Part shown: one piece after another, positions 21,508 to 28,798 of the stretch
Numbering within the stretch: position 1 is the stretch's first letter
Layout of the letters: every line of letters starts with the position of its first letter
DNA from: a virus
DNA length: 55,101 nucleotides
IMG/VR virus record: IMGVR_UViG_3300024265_000006
Location: 1 to 55,101 of that record
Reading direction: 5' to 3' (one strand)
Translations under genes and position numbers: made by a program
Notes under the pieces: generated by a model
Told to the model about the DNA's origin: nothing
The model's database searches: none
What the model saw: the letters and a program-made list of their open reading frames with translations, nothing else

Positions 21508-21711
21508 ATGGAAAAGTTGAATGTAAGATTTAATGATGGCACAAAGGCAGAGATAAAATCTATCTCGCAGAAGACAGGGCTAAGCGAGTCAGTTATAGCA
21601 AGAGCGGCCTTAAACAGAGGACTAGGCAGACTTAACTCAATCATTGAACTAGAAAGCACGAAAGAATGCGTTGACGTTATTTCGACTTACGAACCGTTTT
21701 ACAACTCATAA
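21508..21711 (+). CDS. Ribbon-helix-helix DNA-binding protein
   Basis: 67 aa with the RHH pattern: LNVRFNDGTKAEIKSISQKT as strand plus first helix, then GLSESVIARAALNRGLGRLN as turn plus second helix. Such Arc/CopG-type proteins act as dimers on palindromic operators. It is a candidate binder of the nearby GTGTACAC/GTGGACAC sites. AAGGAATC lies ahead of ATG 21508. Confidence 0.65.
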   Translation: MEKLNVRFNDGTKAEIKSISQKTGLSESVIARAALNRGLGRLNSIIELESTKECVDVISTYEPFYNS

Positions 21712-21714
21712 AAA

Positions 21715-21739
21715 ATCCCGCAGCAACGGGATAATTATT
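21715..21739 (+). terminator. Weak intrinsic terminator
   Basis: ATCCCG (21715-21720), loop CAGCAA, CGGGAT (21727-21732), then AATTATTT. Stem good, U-run poor, so probably partial termination. Confidence 0.55.
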
Positions 21740-21761
21740 TAACTAAGAAGGTGATTGTATC

Positions 21762-22397
21762 ATGGAAAAATTATTTTACTTAACAAGTCGGCATGGCAAC
21801 TGCGGCGACAATGTAATGTTTCACAATAAAAACGGCGCAGGCTACGGCACCGATCTTGATGGTCTTCGCTTATACACCATTGAGAAAGCACAGGAAGAAC
21901 TAAATCATGACATAAGATCGTTACCCCTCCTAAAGTCTGCCGTCGACGCTGTATCTATCACAGCTGTTGATTGCCAATACATTGATAACAAGCTAACTGT
22001 TCATGATCAAAATGATGAGTATGTGGTTCAAATCAAACAATTGTGGAACGGAAATGACATTGCTTTTGCAGTGATGGGCGGTCATACGTTTGATTATGGT
22101 AAGGCGTCCGTGCTTTCTCTTGATGATGCCCAATCAATTAGTGGCGCAGATACTAACATTTGGGCTAAATCATATTTGGATAAAATTTGCCGTCGAACAT
22201 TTCAAGAGCAAAATATCAACACAAGAAAGATGATTACATGCCCGGGCATTAAATATAAGAAACCCAGAAAGCCAAGACCAACATCAGGCAAGGAACGCTG
22301 GAACTGTCCGTCATGCGGTCGAATATCTTGGCAATATAACCCGTATGATTTTGAAGGTTGTAACGATTACAGCTGTAAAGAGTGGAGATTTAATTAA
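21762..22397 (+). CDS. 211-aa phage protein with C-terminal zinc ribbon
   Basis: Begins MEKLFYLTSRHGNCGDNVMF, a start I associate with hypothetical proteins of gammaproteobacterial phages. The C-terminal 40 residues hold a basic stretch (KYKKPRKPRPTSGKERWNC) and WNCPSCGRIS...GCNDYSC, a four-cysteine zinc ribbon. Function unknown; a DNA- or RNA-binding role is plausible. AGAAGGTG Shine-Dalgarno. Confidence 0.65.
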   Translation: MEKLFYLTSRHGNCGDNVMFHNKNGAGYGTDLDGLRLYTIEKAQEELNHDIRSLPLLKSAVDAVSITAVDCQYIDNKLTVHDQNDEYVVQIKQLWNGNDIAFAVMGGHTFDYGKASVLSLDDAQSISGADTNIWAKSYLDKICRRTFQEQNINTRKMITCPGIKYKKPRKPRPTSGKERWNCPSCGRISWQYNPYDFEGCNDYSCKEWRFN

Positions 22398-22471
22398 TGT
22401 CAGCTAAGTGGGCTTTTTGCCTTAGGATAAATAATACGTTTAATTTAAGGGAAAGTTTGATAAAGCCCAAG

Positions 22472-22492
22472 CCCGATTAATTCGGGTTTTTT
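22472..22492 (+). terminator. Intrinsic terminator
   Basis: CCCGA (22472-22476), loop TTAAT, TCGGG (22482-22486), then six T. It separates the 211-aa gene from the promoter of the antitoxin-like gene. Confidence 0.8.
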
Positions 22493-22516
22493 ATTGCCTG
22501 TGTCAAATTAAATGTG

Positions 22517-22544
22517 TTGACCATTGTAAATATGTACGTATACT
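22517..22544 (+). promoter_or_regulatory. Strong promoter of the Phd-like/replication unit
   Basis: TTGACC (22517-22522), 16-nt spacer and TATACT (22539-22544). The short palindrome TACGTA (22535-22540) overlaps the -10 box. Directly after a terminator, so the unit is independently controlled. Confidence 0.75.
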
Positions 22545-22575
22545 TGTAGTGGTACCAATCAGATATGGAGTTAAT

Positions 22576-22737
22576 ATGTTTTTACAAGAATTTAATAGCA
22601 CATCAATGCAACGCAAACCTGCCGTTGTTTTTGATGCGGCACTTAAGCAACCTATTATTATTAGTCGTCAATCACATGAAAGCGTGGTTATGTTAAGCAA
22701 AAAAGAATACGCAAAATTAGTAAAAGCAGCGCAATAA
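22576..22737 (+). CDS. Phd/YefM-like antitoxin, orphan
   Basis: 53 aa from ATG 22576 with TATGGAG upstream. MQRKPAVVFDAALKQPIIIS, then RQSHESVVMLSKKEYAKLVK matches the antitoxin fold (short helix, strand ...P(V/I)II.R......V.(V/L)S...Y). It is short for the family, with little C-terminal toxin-binding tail, and no toxin gene follows. It may neutralise a host toxin or act only as a repressor of its own promoter and the replication genes behind it. Confidence 0.65.
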   Translation: MFLQEFNSTSMQRKPAVVFDAALKQPIIISRQSHESVVMLSKKEYAKLVKAAQ

Positions 22738-22739
22738 AA

Positions 22740-22758
22740 AACCGGCCAGACACCGGTT
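22740..22758 (+). terminator. Hairpin between antitoxin-like and initiator genes
   Basis: AACCGG (22740-22745) pairs with CCGGTT (22753-22758). No T-run follows. It probably acts as an attenuator or mRNA-processing stem. Confidence 0.45.
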
Positions 22759-22786
22759 AGTTAATTAAGCAACGAGGTAATTATAC

Positions 22787-23521
22787 ATGAGCAAGAATAA
22801 AAAATCATTCTTGATACATATTGATAGCTTGGACATCCTTGATGATCTTACCAATGAACAAGCTGGTGAGCTATTTAATGCCATTAGGTCGCATCAAGTT
22901 GGTGAAGAAATAGAGCTTCATGGCGTTGTAAGAATTGCATTTTCACCATTTAAAAACCAATTTAAGCGTGATGATGAAAAGTATCAAATTACGTGTAAAC
23001 GTAGAGCTGAAGCGGGTTCGCTAGGAGGCAAGCAAAAGGTAGCAAATGCTAGCAAAAGCAAGCAAACCATAGCAAACGTAGCAGATAATAAAACAAAGAA
23101 TAAGAATAAAACAAATAATGATAGTGATAGTGATCTTAAAGATCCTATGTCGTGCAAGCCCGACGTTGTGGAAATTATTAATCACATGAATTCGGTGATC
23201 GGGACTAAATACAAAACGTCAACCAAGTCACATATTCAAAATATTAGCGCTAGGTTGTCGGAAGGTCACAGTGTTGACGATTTGAAAAAAGTGATCGACT
23301 TTAAATATTCACAATGGGGGAATAGTCAAGAAATGGCAGGATTCCTTAGGCCTTCAACTTTATTTCAAACTAGTAAGTTTCAAGGATATTTAACGGCATC
23401 GAAAACTGTTAGCACAGGTCAACATCGAGACATTAACAAAATCGGCACTGACTTTTCACAGCCAGCAGGTTTTAAGAAAATGATATTTAACGATCAAGGG
23501 GAGCATATCGGATATGAGTGA
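22787..23521 (+). CDS. Phage replication initiator / organiser
   Basis: 244 aa. The N-terminal 75 residues match DUF6291-like replication proteins (LTNEQAGELFNAIRSHQVGE). The C-terminal part matches the phage replisome-organiser C-terminal domain (VVEIINHMNSVIGTKYKTST, ISARLSEGHSVDDLKKVIDF, then FLRPSTLFQTSKFQGYL). A polar Asn/Lys/Ser linker joins them and its DNA contains the iterons (23031-23085). It should bind the origin and, with the DnaC-like protein downstream, load the host DnaB helicase. Confidence 0.8.
   Translation: MSKNKKSFLIHIDSLDILDDLTNEQAGELFNAIRSHQVGEEIELHGVVRIAFSPFKNQFKRDDEKYQITCKRRAEAGSLGGKQKVANASKSKQTIANVADNKTKNKNKTNNDSDSDLKDPMSCKPDVVEIINHMNSVIGTKYKTSTKSHIQNISARLSEGHSVDDLKKVIDFKYSQWGNSQEMAGFLRPSTLFQTSKFQGYLTASKTVSTGQHRDINKIGTDFSQPAGFKKMIFNDQGEHIGYE
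23031..23085 (+). repeat. 10-bp-phased AGCAAA iterons, probable replication origin
   Basis: AGCAAA begins at 23031, 23041, 23051, 23061 and 23071, with AGCAGA at 23080. The 10-bp period is one helical turn and is not a multiple of three, so it is not a simple protein repeat. The next 50 bases are almost only A and T. Iterons beside an AT-rich stretch inside the initiator gene is the known origin layout of lambda-type phages. Confidence 0.7.
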
Positions 23522-23771
23522 AATAGGAGATGTATTCGCGGCCTTGGCTGAGCGGAAGAAATTAAAAAAGAAATCCAATATCGAGCATTCGACATACCTA
23601 CTTATCGACAAAGGATTTGATATCGACATTAGAAATAATGGCGCTCATTTGATTGTTAGCCACAACTCTAAGATTGCTGACTTTTGGCCTTCAACTGGAA
23701 AGTTTAATATTCGGGGTGAATCTGGCTATGGTCGAGGCGTTAAAAATCTAATAAAAAAGATGGGAGGTTAA
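23514..23771 (+). CDS. 85-aa hypothetical protein between initiator and helicase loader
   Basis: MSEIGDVFAALAERKKLKKK, then a beta-rich part (AHLIVSHNSKIADFWPSTGK) and a C-terminal NLIKKMGG. ATG overlaps the initiator's stop region. This type of small protein is common next to phage replication genes. Function unknown. Confidence 0.65.
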   Translation: MSEIGDVFAALAERKKLKKKSNIEHSTYLLIDKGFDIDIRNNGAHLIVSHNSKIADFWPSTGKFNIRGESGYGRGVKNLIKKMGG

Positions 23772-23772
23772 G

Positions 23773-24504
23773 GTGTCAGATAAATCAACTTACAGGCGGT
23801 TGCTTGCCCAATCAACCAAAGAAAAGCCTAAGTATAGCTATCAGGATTTGCTAGCGCTACGACAGCAAGGCGAACGCGACACAACGCAGGCCTTCGTACA
23901 GCAACATGAAGAGCACGCCAGCAAATCGATTATAGGGCGCTCTGGTATATTGCCAATTCATCAAAGTTGCTCATTAAAAAGCTATGTCGTTAACTGCGAA
24001 GGGCAGCAATATGCCCGAGGCTATGCCGAATGGTTTATTAATAACTTTCACTTAAATAACGGCAGTAGCTTTATTTTTGGCGGCACTACCGGAACAGGCA
24101 AAAATCATTTGTCAGCAGCAATATGCAACGCGCTAATGGAACAAAGCAAGCGATGCCTGATAATCACAGTGTCAGAGCTGATGATGCGCTTAAACAGCTG
24201 CTACGGCGATAACGCCAAAATGACCGAGGAGCAATTTTTCGACGGCATGGTTAGATTAGACTTACTTGTCATTGATGAGGTTGGCTTGGGCAGAACATCA
24301 AACAACGCATCAAACAACGAGAAGCTGGCGATCAACCAAATTGTCGACAAGCGTTTATGCCATCTAAAGCCGACCGGAATATTAACCAATCTCGGCCAAG
24401 AAGAAATTAACACTCAATTAGGCGTCCGCATTATGGACAGAATGAGAAACGACGGCGGTCAGTGGGTTCAATTTAAATGGCCTAGCCACAGAAATCAGGG
24501 GTAA
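23773..24504 (+). CDS. DnaC-like helicase loader ATPase
   Basis: 243 aa from GTG 23773, with GGAGG upstream. AAA+ motifs: Walker A GGTTGTGKNH (103-112), Walker B LDLLVIDEVG (161-170), sensor region and the arginine-containing VRIMDRMRNDGG near the C-terminus. The N-terminal 60 residues resemble the DnaB-binding part of DnaC. It loads the replicative helicase onto the melted origin. Confidence 0.88.
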   Translation: MSDKSTYRRLLAQSTKEKPKYSYQDLLALRQQGERDTTQAFVQQHEEHASKSIIGRSGILPIHQSCSLKSYVVNCEGQQYARGYAEWFINNFHLNNGSSFIFGGTTGTGKNHLSAAICNALMEQSKRCLIITVSELMMRLNSCYGDNAKMTEEQFFDGMVRLDLLVIDEVGLGRTSNNASNNEKLAINQIVDKRLCHLKPTGILTNLGQEEINTQLGVRIMDRMRNDGGQWVQFKWPSHRNQG

Positions 24505-24510
24505 ATAATT

Positions 24511-25398
24511 ATGGAAGCAATAAAAATGAAATCACCAGCGCTAAGATATCACGGCGCGAAGTTTAGACTGTCACCTTGGGTTATAAGTCATTTTCCAGAA
24601 CATAAATATTATATTGAGCCATATGGCGGTGCTGCAGGTGTGCTTTTAAATAAGCCTCGATGTAAAGCAGAGGTATATAACGATTTGGATGGTGATATTG
24701 TTAATTTTTTCCAAGTGGTTAGAGATTCACATACCAGGCAGGAATTAATCGAAAAATTACAAATGACTCCGTACAGCCGTGATGAATTTGATAAGGCTTA
24801 TGAATATAGTGATGACGTTATTGAGCGAGCTAGACGAACAGCTATCAGAGCAACAATGGGATTTGGTTCTGGTGGCACTTCGATGAGTAAAACTGGATTT
24901 AGATCAGATCTAAAACGTGATTACGGAACAGCGATGGATTTATGGGTTAAGTATCCTGATTCTCTAGCTGCTGTTGGCCAACGCTTTCTAGGCGTTCAAA
25001 TTGAAAATAGACCTGCAGTTGATTTGATGCTTAAACATGATAACGAAGATACTCTTCATTATGTTGATCCTCCATATATGTTACACACAAGAAATTTAGG
25101 CAATCGAAATAGAACATATAGAAATGAACTTTCTGATAATGATCATTTCGAGTTACTGCAGGTGTTGAAAAAACTTTCTGGCCACATAGTTTTAAGCGGC
25201 TACGATACTGAACTATATAACGACATTTTAAGCGGATGGAAAAAAGAAATGAAACCATCTCGTATCAGCGCAGGGCGAGGCACTAAAACAAAAATCGAAT
25301 GCCTTTGGTTGAAAATTAATCAAACAACGGCCATTGATTTAACTGGCCAAGTCATCGAGGGTGATAATTATGAGAGAACTAACACAGAAAGAAATTGA
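24511..25398 (+). CDS. dam: D12-class DNA adenine-N6 methyltransferase (Dam-like)
   Basis: 295 aa. SAM-binding EPYGGAAG at 36-43 and catalytic DPPY at 186-189, with KSPALRYHGAKFRLSPWV at the start. These are the signatures of the Dam/D12 class, which often methylates GATC, though the target cannot be read from the sequence. ATG 24511 has AGGGGTAA upstream; ATG 24526 is possible. It may protect phage DNA from host restriction or time initiation at the origin just upstream. Confidence 0.92.
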   Translation: MEAIKMKSPALRYHGAKFRLSPWVISHFPEHKYYIEPYGGAAGVLLNKPRCKAEVYNDLDGDIVNFFQVVRDSHTRQELIEKLQMTPYSRDEFDKAYEYSDDVIERARRTAIRATMGFGSGGTSMSKTGFRSDLKRDYGTAMDLWVKYPDSLAAVGQRFLGVQIENRPAVDLMLKHDNEDTLHYVDPPYMLHTRNLGNRNRTYRNELSDNDHFELLQVLKKLSGHIVLSGYDTELYNDILSGWKKEMKPSRISAGRGTKTKIECLWLKINQTTAIDLTGQVIEGDNYERTNTERN

Positions 25399-25738
25399 TA
25401 ACGCGCCTAGTTGGGCAACGCATTATGATGCGGTTGGTGAAAGCATTATGTTTGAGTCGAAAGGTAGTACACAAATGATGATAAAGGGTGAGCTTGGTAA
25501 TTTTATACCTTTTGGGCCCGTTTCGGAACATTCAATACCAATCCCGCACAAAGAGTTTGATATTAGTGAGTATGAGTTTAGCGATTGCGATATTCAATCT
25601 GTGATGGTTGATGGTTGCGAGGGTCACGAATATATACACATTTCTTTCAAGGAAGAAACCATCGAGCTAACGCAAAGCCGATTCGACGTAATAGCAATGG
25701 CTAAAGCCCTCAAGTTAACAGCGGATGAATTGAAATGA
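25370..25738 (+). CDS. 122-aa LTQxEIDxAPxWATHY-family protein
   Basis: Start ATG 25370 with GAGGGTG, overlapping the end of the methylase. MRELTQKEIDNAPSWATHYD is the same N-terminal module as the 77-aa gene at 18675. The C-terminal part is different and acidic. Function unknown. Confidence 0.65.
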   Translation: MRELTQKEIDNAPSWATHYDAVGESIMFESKGSTQMMIKGELGNFIPFGPVSEHSIPIPHKEFDISEYEFSDCDIQSVMVDGCEGHEYIHISFKEETIELTQSRFDVIAMAKALKLTADELK

Positions 25739-26055
25739 CAAAACTAATTAGACCAACAATGTATTTTTGCCGCCGTGGTGTTAATGATATCTTTTGGATA
25801 ATTAAGAAGATGCGGGCCATTCCCGAAGATAGGCGGCAGGAAGTAACTAATCATTATGAGAAGTTGCTCAAGTTCAATGAGGGGTATCCGGGGCGCGATG
25901 AAGCAAACGAATATCTTCGCTCAGTTGCCGAGGAGTACCGACCAGAGCGAAAAGTTGTTGAGCCAAAACCAAAGCCAAAGCGTAGTTTCGTTAGCAAGAA
26001 GCCAGAGCAAAAATATAATAGTTCGTGTGGACTTTGGCGCACAAAATTAGACTGA
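25735..26055 (+). CDS. 106-aa hypothetical phage protein
   Basis: The part IFWIIKKMRAIPEDRRQEVT with NHYEKLL and a basic, Lys/Pro-rich tail (KVVEPKPKPKRSFVSKKPEQ) resembles a family of small phage proteins with the RRQEV.DHYE motif. Function unknown. Confidence 0.65.
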   Translation: MTKLIRPTMYFCRRGVNDIFWIIKKMRAIPEDRRQEVTNHYEKLLKFNEGYPGRDEANEYLRSVAEEYRPERKVVEPKPKPKRSFVSKKPEQKYNSSCGLWRTKLD

Positions 26056-26130
26056 TGTCAATTGGGCGATGGTCGAATACCAATAAATCACTTAGGTGAT
26101 ATATTTTAATAAAACAAAGTGGAGAGCAAA

Positions 26131-26508
26131 ATGAAAAGAAAAGTATACACAGACGGTAACGGTTCAAGGCTTATTGCGGTTCAGGGCCTTGGTGAATATC
26201 TGCCAGCTAGTTATTTTAAAGAGCAACAACAAGAAATCGCAGAGCTAAAAGCGCAAATATCATTAATTAAGCGGCACGCTGATGGTTTGATGGATTCAAA
26301 TTCAGGGATTGATTATAGCGGTAAAATGGATTTCTTGTTAGATGCTATCGATAAAGCCCCGCAGCAATGCCTAGCATCAATTAATGCTGATGCTGTTAAT
26401 GAGTTTGCCAATGAATACTGCTTGCCATGTACAACTGATTATCAAGTTCAATTAAGCAAAGACGCTATGCATTACTGTGACAAACTCAAGGAGCAAAACA
26501 ATGGATAG
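26131..26508 (+). CDS. 125-aa hypothetical protein
   Basis: ATG 26131 has GGAGAGC upstream and is preferred over the start at 26119. An N-terminal strand region and a coiled-coil (QQQEIAELKAQISLIKRHAD) are followed by an alpha-helical C-terminus (SKDAMHYCDKLKEQNNG). No family recognised. Confidence 0.6.
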   Translation: MKRKVYTDGNGSRLIAVQGLGEYLPASYFKEQQQEIAELKAQISLIKRHADGLMDSNSGIDYSGKMDFLLDAIDKAPQQCLASINADAVNEFANEYCLPCTTDYQVQLSKDAMHYCDKLKEQNNG

Positions 26509-26707
26509 TTCAATTGCACACATGATCGGGCATTGCAAAACGCGCGGGCAGCTTCAAGCGTTGTGGGAACACTTCGAGCTTGAGATTGATTTTAAAGCTG
26601 GCATTAATGGCATGAAGCGAACCGGGCCACGGACTACGGTTTATTTTATTCATGAGCCTGGGCAACCTGAGAGCCTAAGCATTGCTAATGAGTTGTTACG
26701 CGATTAG
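26501..26707 (+). CDS. 68-aa hypothetical protein
   Basis: ATG 26501 with AAGGAG upstream. It starts MDSSIAHMIGHCKTRGQLQA. Helical, then a GMKRTGPRTTVYFIHEPG hairpin. No family recognised. Confidence 0.55.
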   Translation: MDSSIAHMIGHCKTRGQLQALWEHFELEIDFKAGINGMKRTGPRTTVYFIHEPGQPESLSIANELLRD

Positions 26708-26729
26708 TTAAATCACAGGAGTGATAAAG

Positions 26730-27044
26730 ATGAACTCACAAGGCGAACACCCAACCCATGCCAAATGGCGCAAATTCACCAATGAAGATTTAGCGAAATT
26801 GCTTAATAATCCAGATGACGCAAAACTTAATGGTGATATGTTTTTCTTCACCGGCGAGGAATGCGACAACGGTCATATAGCGGTTCGATATTCAAGTTGT
26901 GACAACTGCGTAATGTGTGCTGATATTAGCCGGGCAAAGAAGGTGGCTAAGGATAAATTAAAGTATTGGGATGATCTATTTTCGCCAAAAACCGAATCTA
27001 ATTCTATAGCGCCTTTCGGAATTAAAAAGCTAGCCAACTATTAA
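26730..27044 (+). CDS. 104-aa hypothetical protein
   Basis: ATG 26730 with CAGGAG upstream (GTG 26721 is the longer alternative). Cysteines in TGEECDNGHIAV and SSCDNCVMCAD suggest a metal site. Function unknown. Confidence 0.55.
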   Translation: MNSQGEHPTHAKWRKFTNEDLAKLLNNPDDAKLNGDMFFFTGEECDNGHIAVRYSSCDNCVMCADISRAKKVAKDKLKYWDDLFSPKTESNSIAPFGIKKLANY

Positions 27045-27061
27045 AATAAGGACAAGTGGAA

Positions 27062-27627
27062 ATGGAAAATATAAAATATAAAATAATTTATTGTGATCCA
27101 CCTTGGTCATTCAATAGCAAGAAAACAGGCGGCAATATGACCTCTGGTGCCCTTGCTAAATACCCAACAATGACCTTGGCCGAATTAAAAACATGGACGT
27201 TGCTAGTTTATGCGCTGATGATTGTATTTTGATTATGTGGTGGGTCGGCAGTCAGCCGCAAGAAGCTCTTGATTTATGTAAGGCTTGGGGCTTTACCGTT
27301 AAGAATCTGAACGGCTTTGTTTGGAATAAGTTAACCGTTAAAGGTCTGCCGTTTTTCGGCATGGGGTTTTATACCAGGGCCGGTAGCGAGTCCGCACTGA
27401 TTGCTATCAAAGGTAAAGCTGGTAGTTTGGTTGATGATCACGGAGTTAGAGCCGTAAGGTCTGCCATTGTTGGTAAGCACTCGAAGAAGCCTGGTGAATT
27501 CCGCGATGACATTGTTAAAATGTGTGGCGATGTTCCGCGGCTAGAAATGTTTGCCCGGGACGCTACCGAAGGGTGGGATTTATTCGGCAATGAAGTGGAT
27601 AGCTCTATAAATATATCTAACAAATAA
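27062..27627 (+). CDS. MT-A70-family N6-adenine methyltransferase, split by a -1 frame change
   Basis: The first frame (ATG 27062, stop at 27232) carries the catalytic DPPW at residues 12-15 and the YPTMTLAELK motif. The rest of the domain (ADDCILIMWWVG, then the KLTVKGLPFFGMGFYTRAGS region) is in the -1 frame to 27627. The frames meet at a run of five A (27186-27191 region); six A would restore one protein of about 188 aa, the usual phage size. A real mutation, a sequencing error or programmed slippage at A AAA AC are the options. MT-A70 phage enzymes methylate adenine in DNA. Confidence 0.75.
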
Positions 27628-27665
27628 AAAGCCCACTCGCGAGGATGGGCAAAGAGAACTAACAA

Positions 27666-28109
27666 GTGAGGCTTGATGATATCATGAAAGAAGATTTCTG
27701 CCTAAGTATCGACACGTTGTCATCGTTCTTTAAGTTGTGCACTGAGCTTGTGCTAAAGGGCGGCAGATTTCGGGTGAAAATTGTTAAGTGGCGAGAAAAG
27801 CGAAGCGTTGACCAAAATAGCTTATATTGGAAATGGCTTACTGAGATAGCTAACACTGTCGAAGTTGGTAGCGATTATTACGACGCGGAAACATGGCATT
27901 GTTATTTTAAGCGCTACTTTTGTCCGGTTAAAGTGGTGCCGCTTCCGGTTGGTCAAACATCAGAGAGATCAACCAAGCGGCTGGACGTTGGCGAGATGCA
28001 TTTTTATTTAAACCGAATTGAGCAATGGGCGATCGACAAAATGATTGTATTGCCAATGCCCGACGACAACGAATACCAAAAATTAAAGGATAAATCAAAT
28101 GGACAGTAA
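27666..28109 (+). CDS. ninB: NinB-like recombination protein
   Basis: About 142-147 aa. The pattern KIVKWREKRSVDQNSLYWKW, then FKRYFCPVKVVPLP with STKRLDVGEMHFYLNRIEQW, is the NinB/YbcN (Orf of lambda) family. Lambda Orf binds ssDNA and SSB and helps load recombinases. Start is either GTG 27666 or ATG 27684; no clear Shine-Dalgarno decides. Confidence 0.85.
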   Translation: MRLDDIMKEDFCLSIDTLSSFFKLCTELVLKGGRFRVKIVKWREKRSVDQNSLYWKWLTEIANTVEVGSDYYDAETWHCYFKRYFCPVKVVPLPVGQTSERSTKRLDVGEMHFYLNRIEQWAIDKMIVLPMPDDNEYQKLKDKSNGQ

Positions 28110-28455
28110 ATTAACAGATTTAGAATTGTGTAAAAAGATTGCCAGAATGGAAGGGTTGACGGTGGTAATGGTTGGCAACGTCGAATGTATTGAAAACCTT
28201 TATTCAGTAATTAGTAGCGGTTACGGAAATGGAAGAAGCGAAAGCCCTTTCTGGCCGATGATTGATAAAGCTTTGCTGTTTGACTTGGCTTTTAAATACG
28301 AGGTTAATACCTGCTTTGCGCACCGAGAGTGTTACATAATTGACGAGAACGCAGGTGAATTTGATAGCGGCACTCTTTGTGTGAGTAAGTTTAGCGACGA
28401 GGAGGGTTTGCCACGTGCAATCCTTGAATGTATCGCGGGGACTAGAAATGCCTAA
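28099..28455 (+). CDS. Paralogue of the 3575-3907 protein
   Basis: 118 aa beginning MDSKLTDLELCKKIARMEGL and ending PRAILECIAGTRNA, with a central WPMIDKALLFDLAFKYEV. It overlaps the NinB stop and the start of the DUF1364 gene. Function unknown; family seen in many phages. Confidence 0.7.
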   Translation: MDSKLTDLELCKKIARMEGLTVVMVGNVECIENLYSVISSGYGNGRSESPFWPMIDKALLFDLAFKYEVNTCFAHRECYIIDENAGEFDSGTLCVSKFSDEEGLPRAILECIAGTRNA

Positions 28456-28729
28456 GTTAACGATAAGAACATCAGCTAAGAACGAATCATGTTCCTTGCG
28501 CGTAAGCCCTCAATGCTCGCACGATGAAGAAGGCAAAGTGGTGCTAGCGCATTTAAACTCAAACTATCGCGGCACGGGCTTTAAATCGCCTGATATCTTC
28601 GGCGTGTATGCTTGCCATAGCTGTCACGTATTACTTGATGCCAGTAAAGTTGATTACGAAGATCAGCAGCGATCCATGTTCGAGACTCTCATGAAGCTAA
28701 TAAGCAAAGGGCTAGTAGTAATAAAATAA
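28448..28729 (+). CDS. DUF1364 putative nuclease
   Basis: 93 aa from ATG 28448. The DUF1364 pattern is present: CSLRVSPQCSHDEEGKVVLA, then HLNSNYRGTGFKSPDIFG with YACHSCHVLLD. Four or more Cys/His suggest an HNH-like zinc fold. The family is regularly found with NinB and DUF1064 in the phage nin region. Confidence 0.8.
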   Translation: MPKLTIRTSAKNESCSLRVSPQCSHDEEGKVVLAHLNSNYRGTGFKSPDIFGVYACHSCHVLLDASKVDYEDQQRSMFETLMKLISKGLVVIK

Positions 28730-28741
28730 CGACACCGCTAC

Positions 28742-28784
28742 CTCTGATCTCAGAGTTGTGATATAGTCATATACACATTAGAGA
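28742..28784 (+). promoter_or_regulatory. Promoter with adjacent 14-bp palindrome
   Basis: CTCTGATCTCAGAG (28742-28755), a 6-bp inverted repeat around TC, abuts a -35-like TTGTGA (28756-28761), followed by a 17-nt spacer and TAGAGA (28779-28784). It lies 15 nt before ATG 28799. Confidence 0.5.
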
Positions 28785-28798
28785 TCGAGGGTTTTATT

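Noticed and set aside
27193-27627. A separate 144-aa gene starting at ATG 27193
   Set aside because: It is the C-terminal part of the MT-A70 domain whose catalytic motif lies upstream in another frame; no Shine-Dalgarno precedes the ATG.
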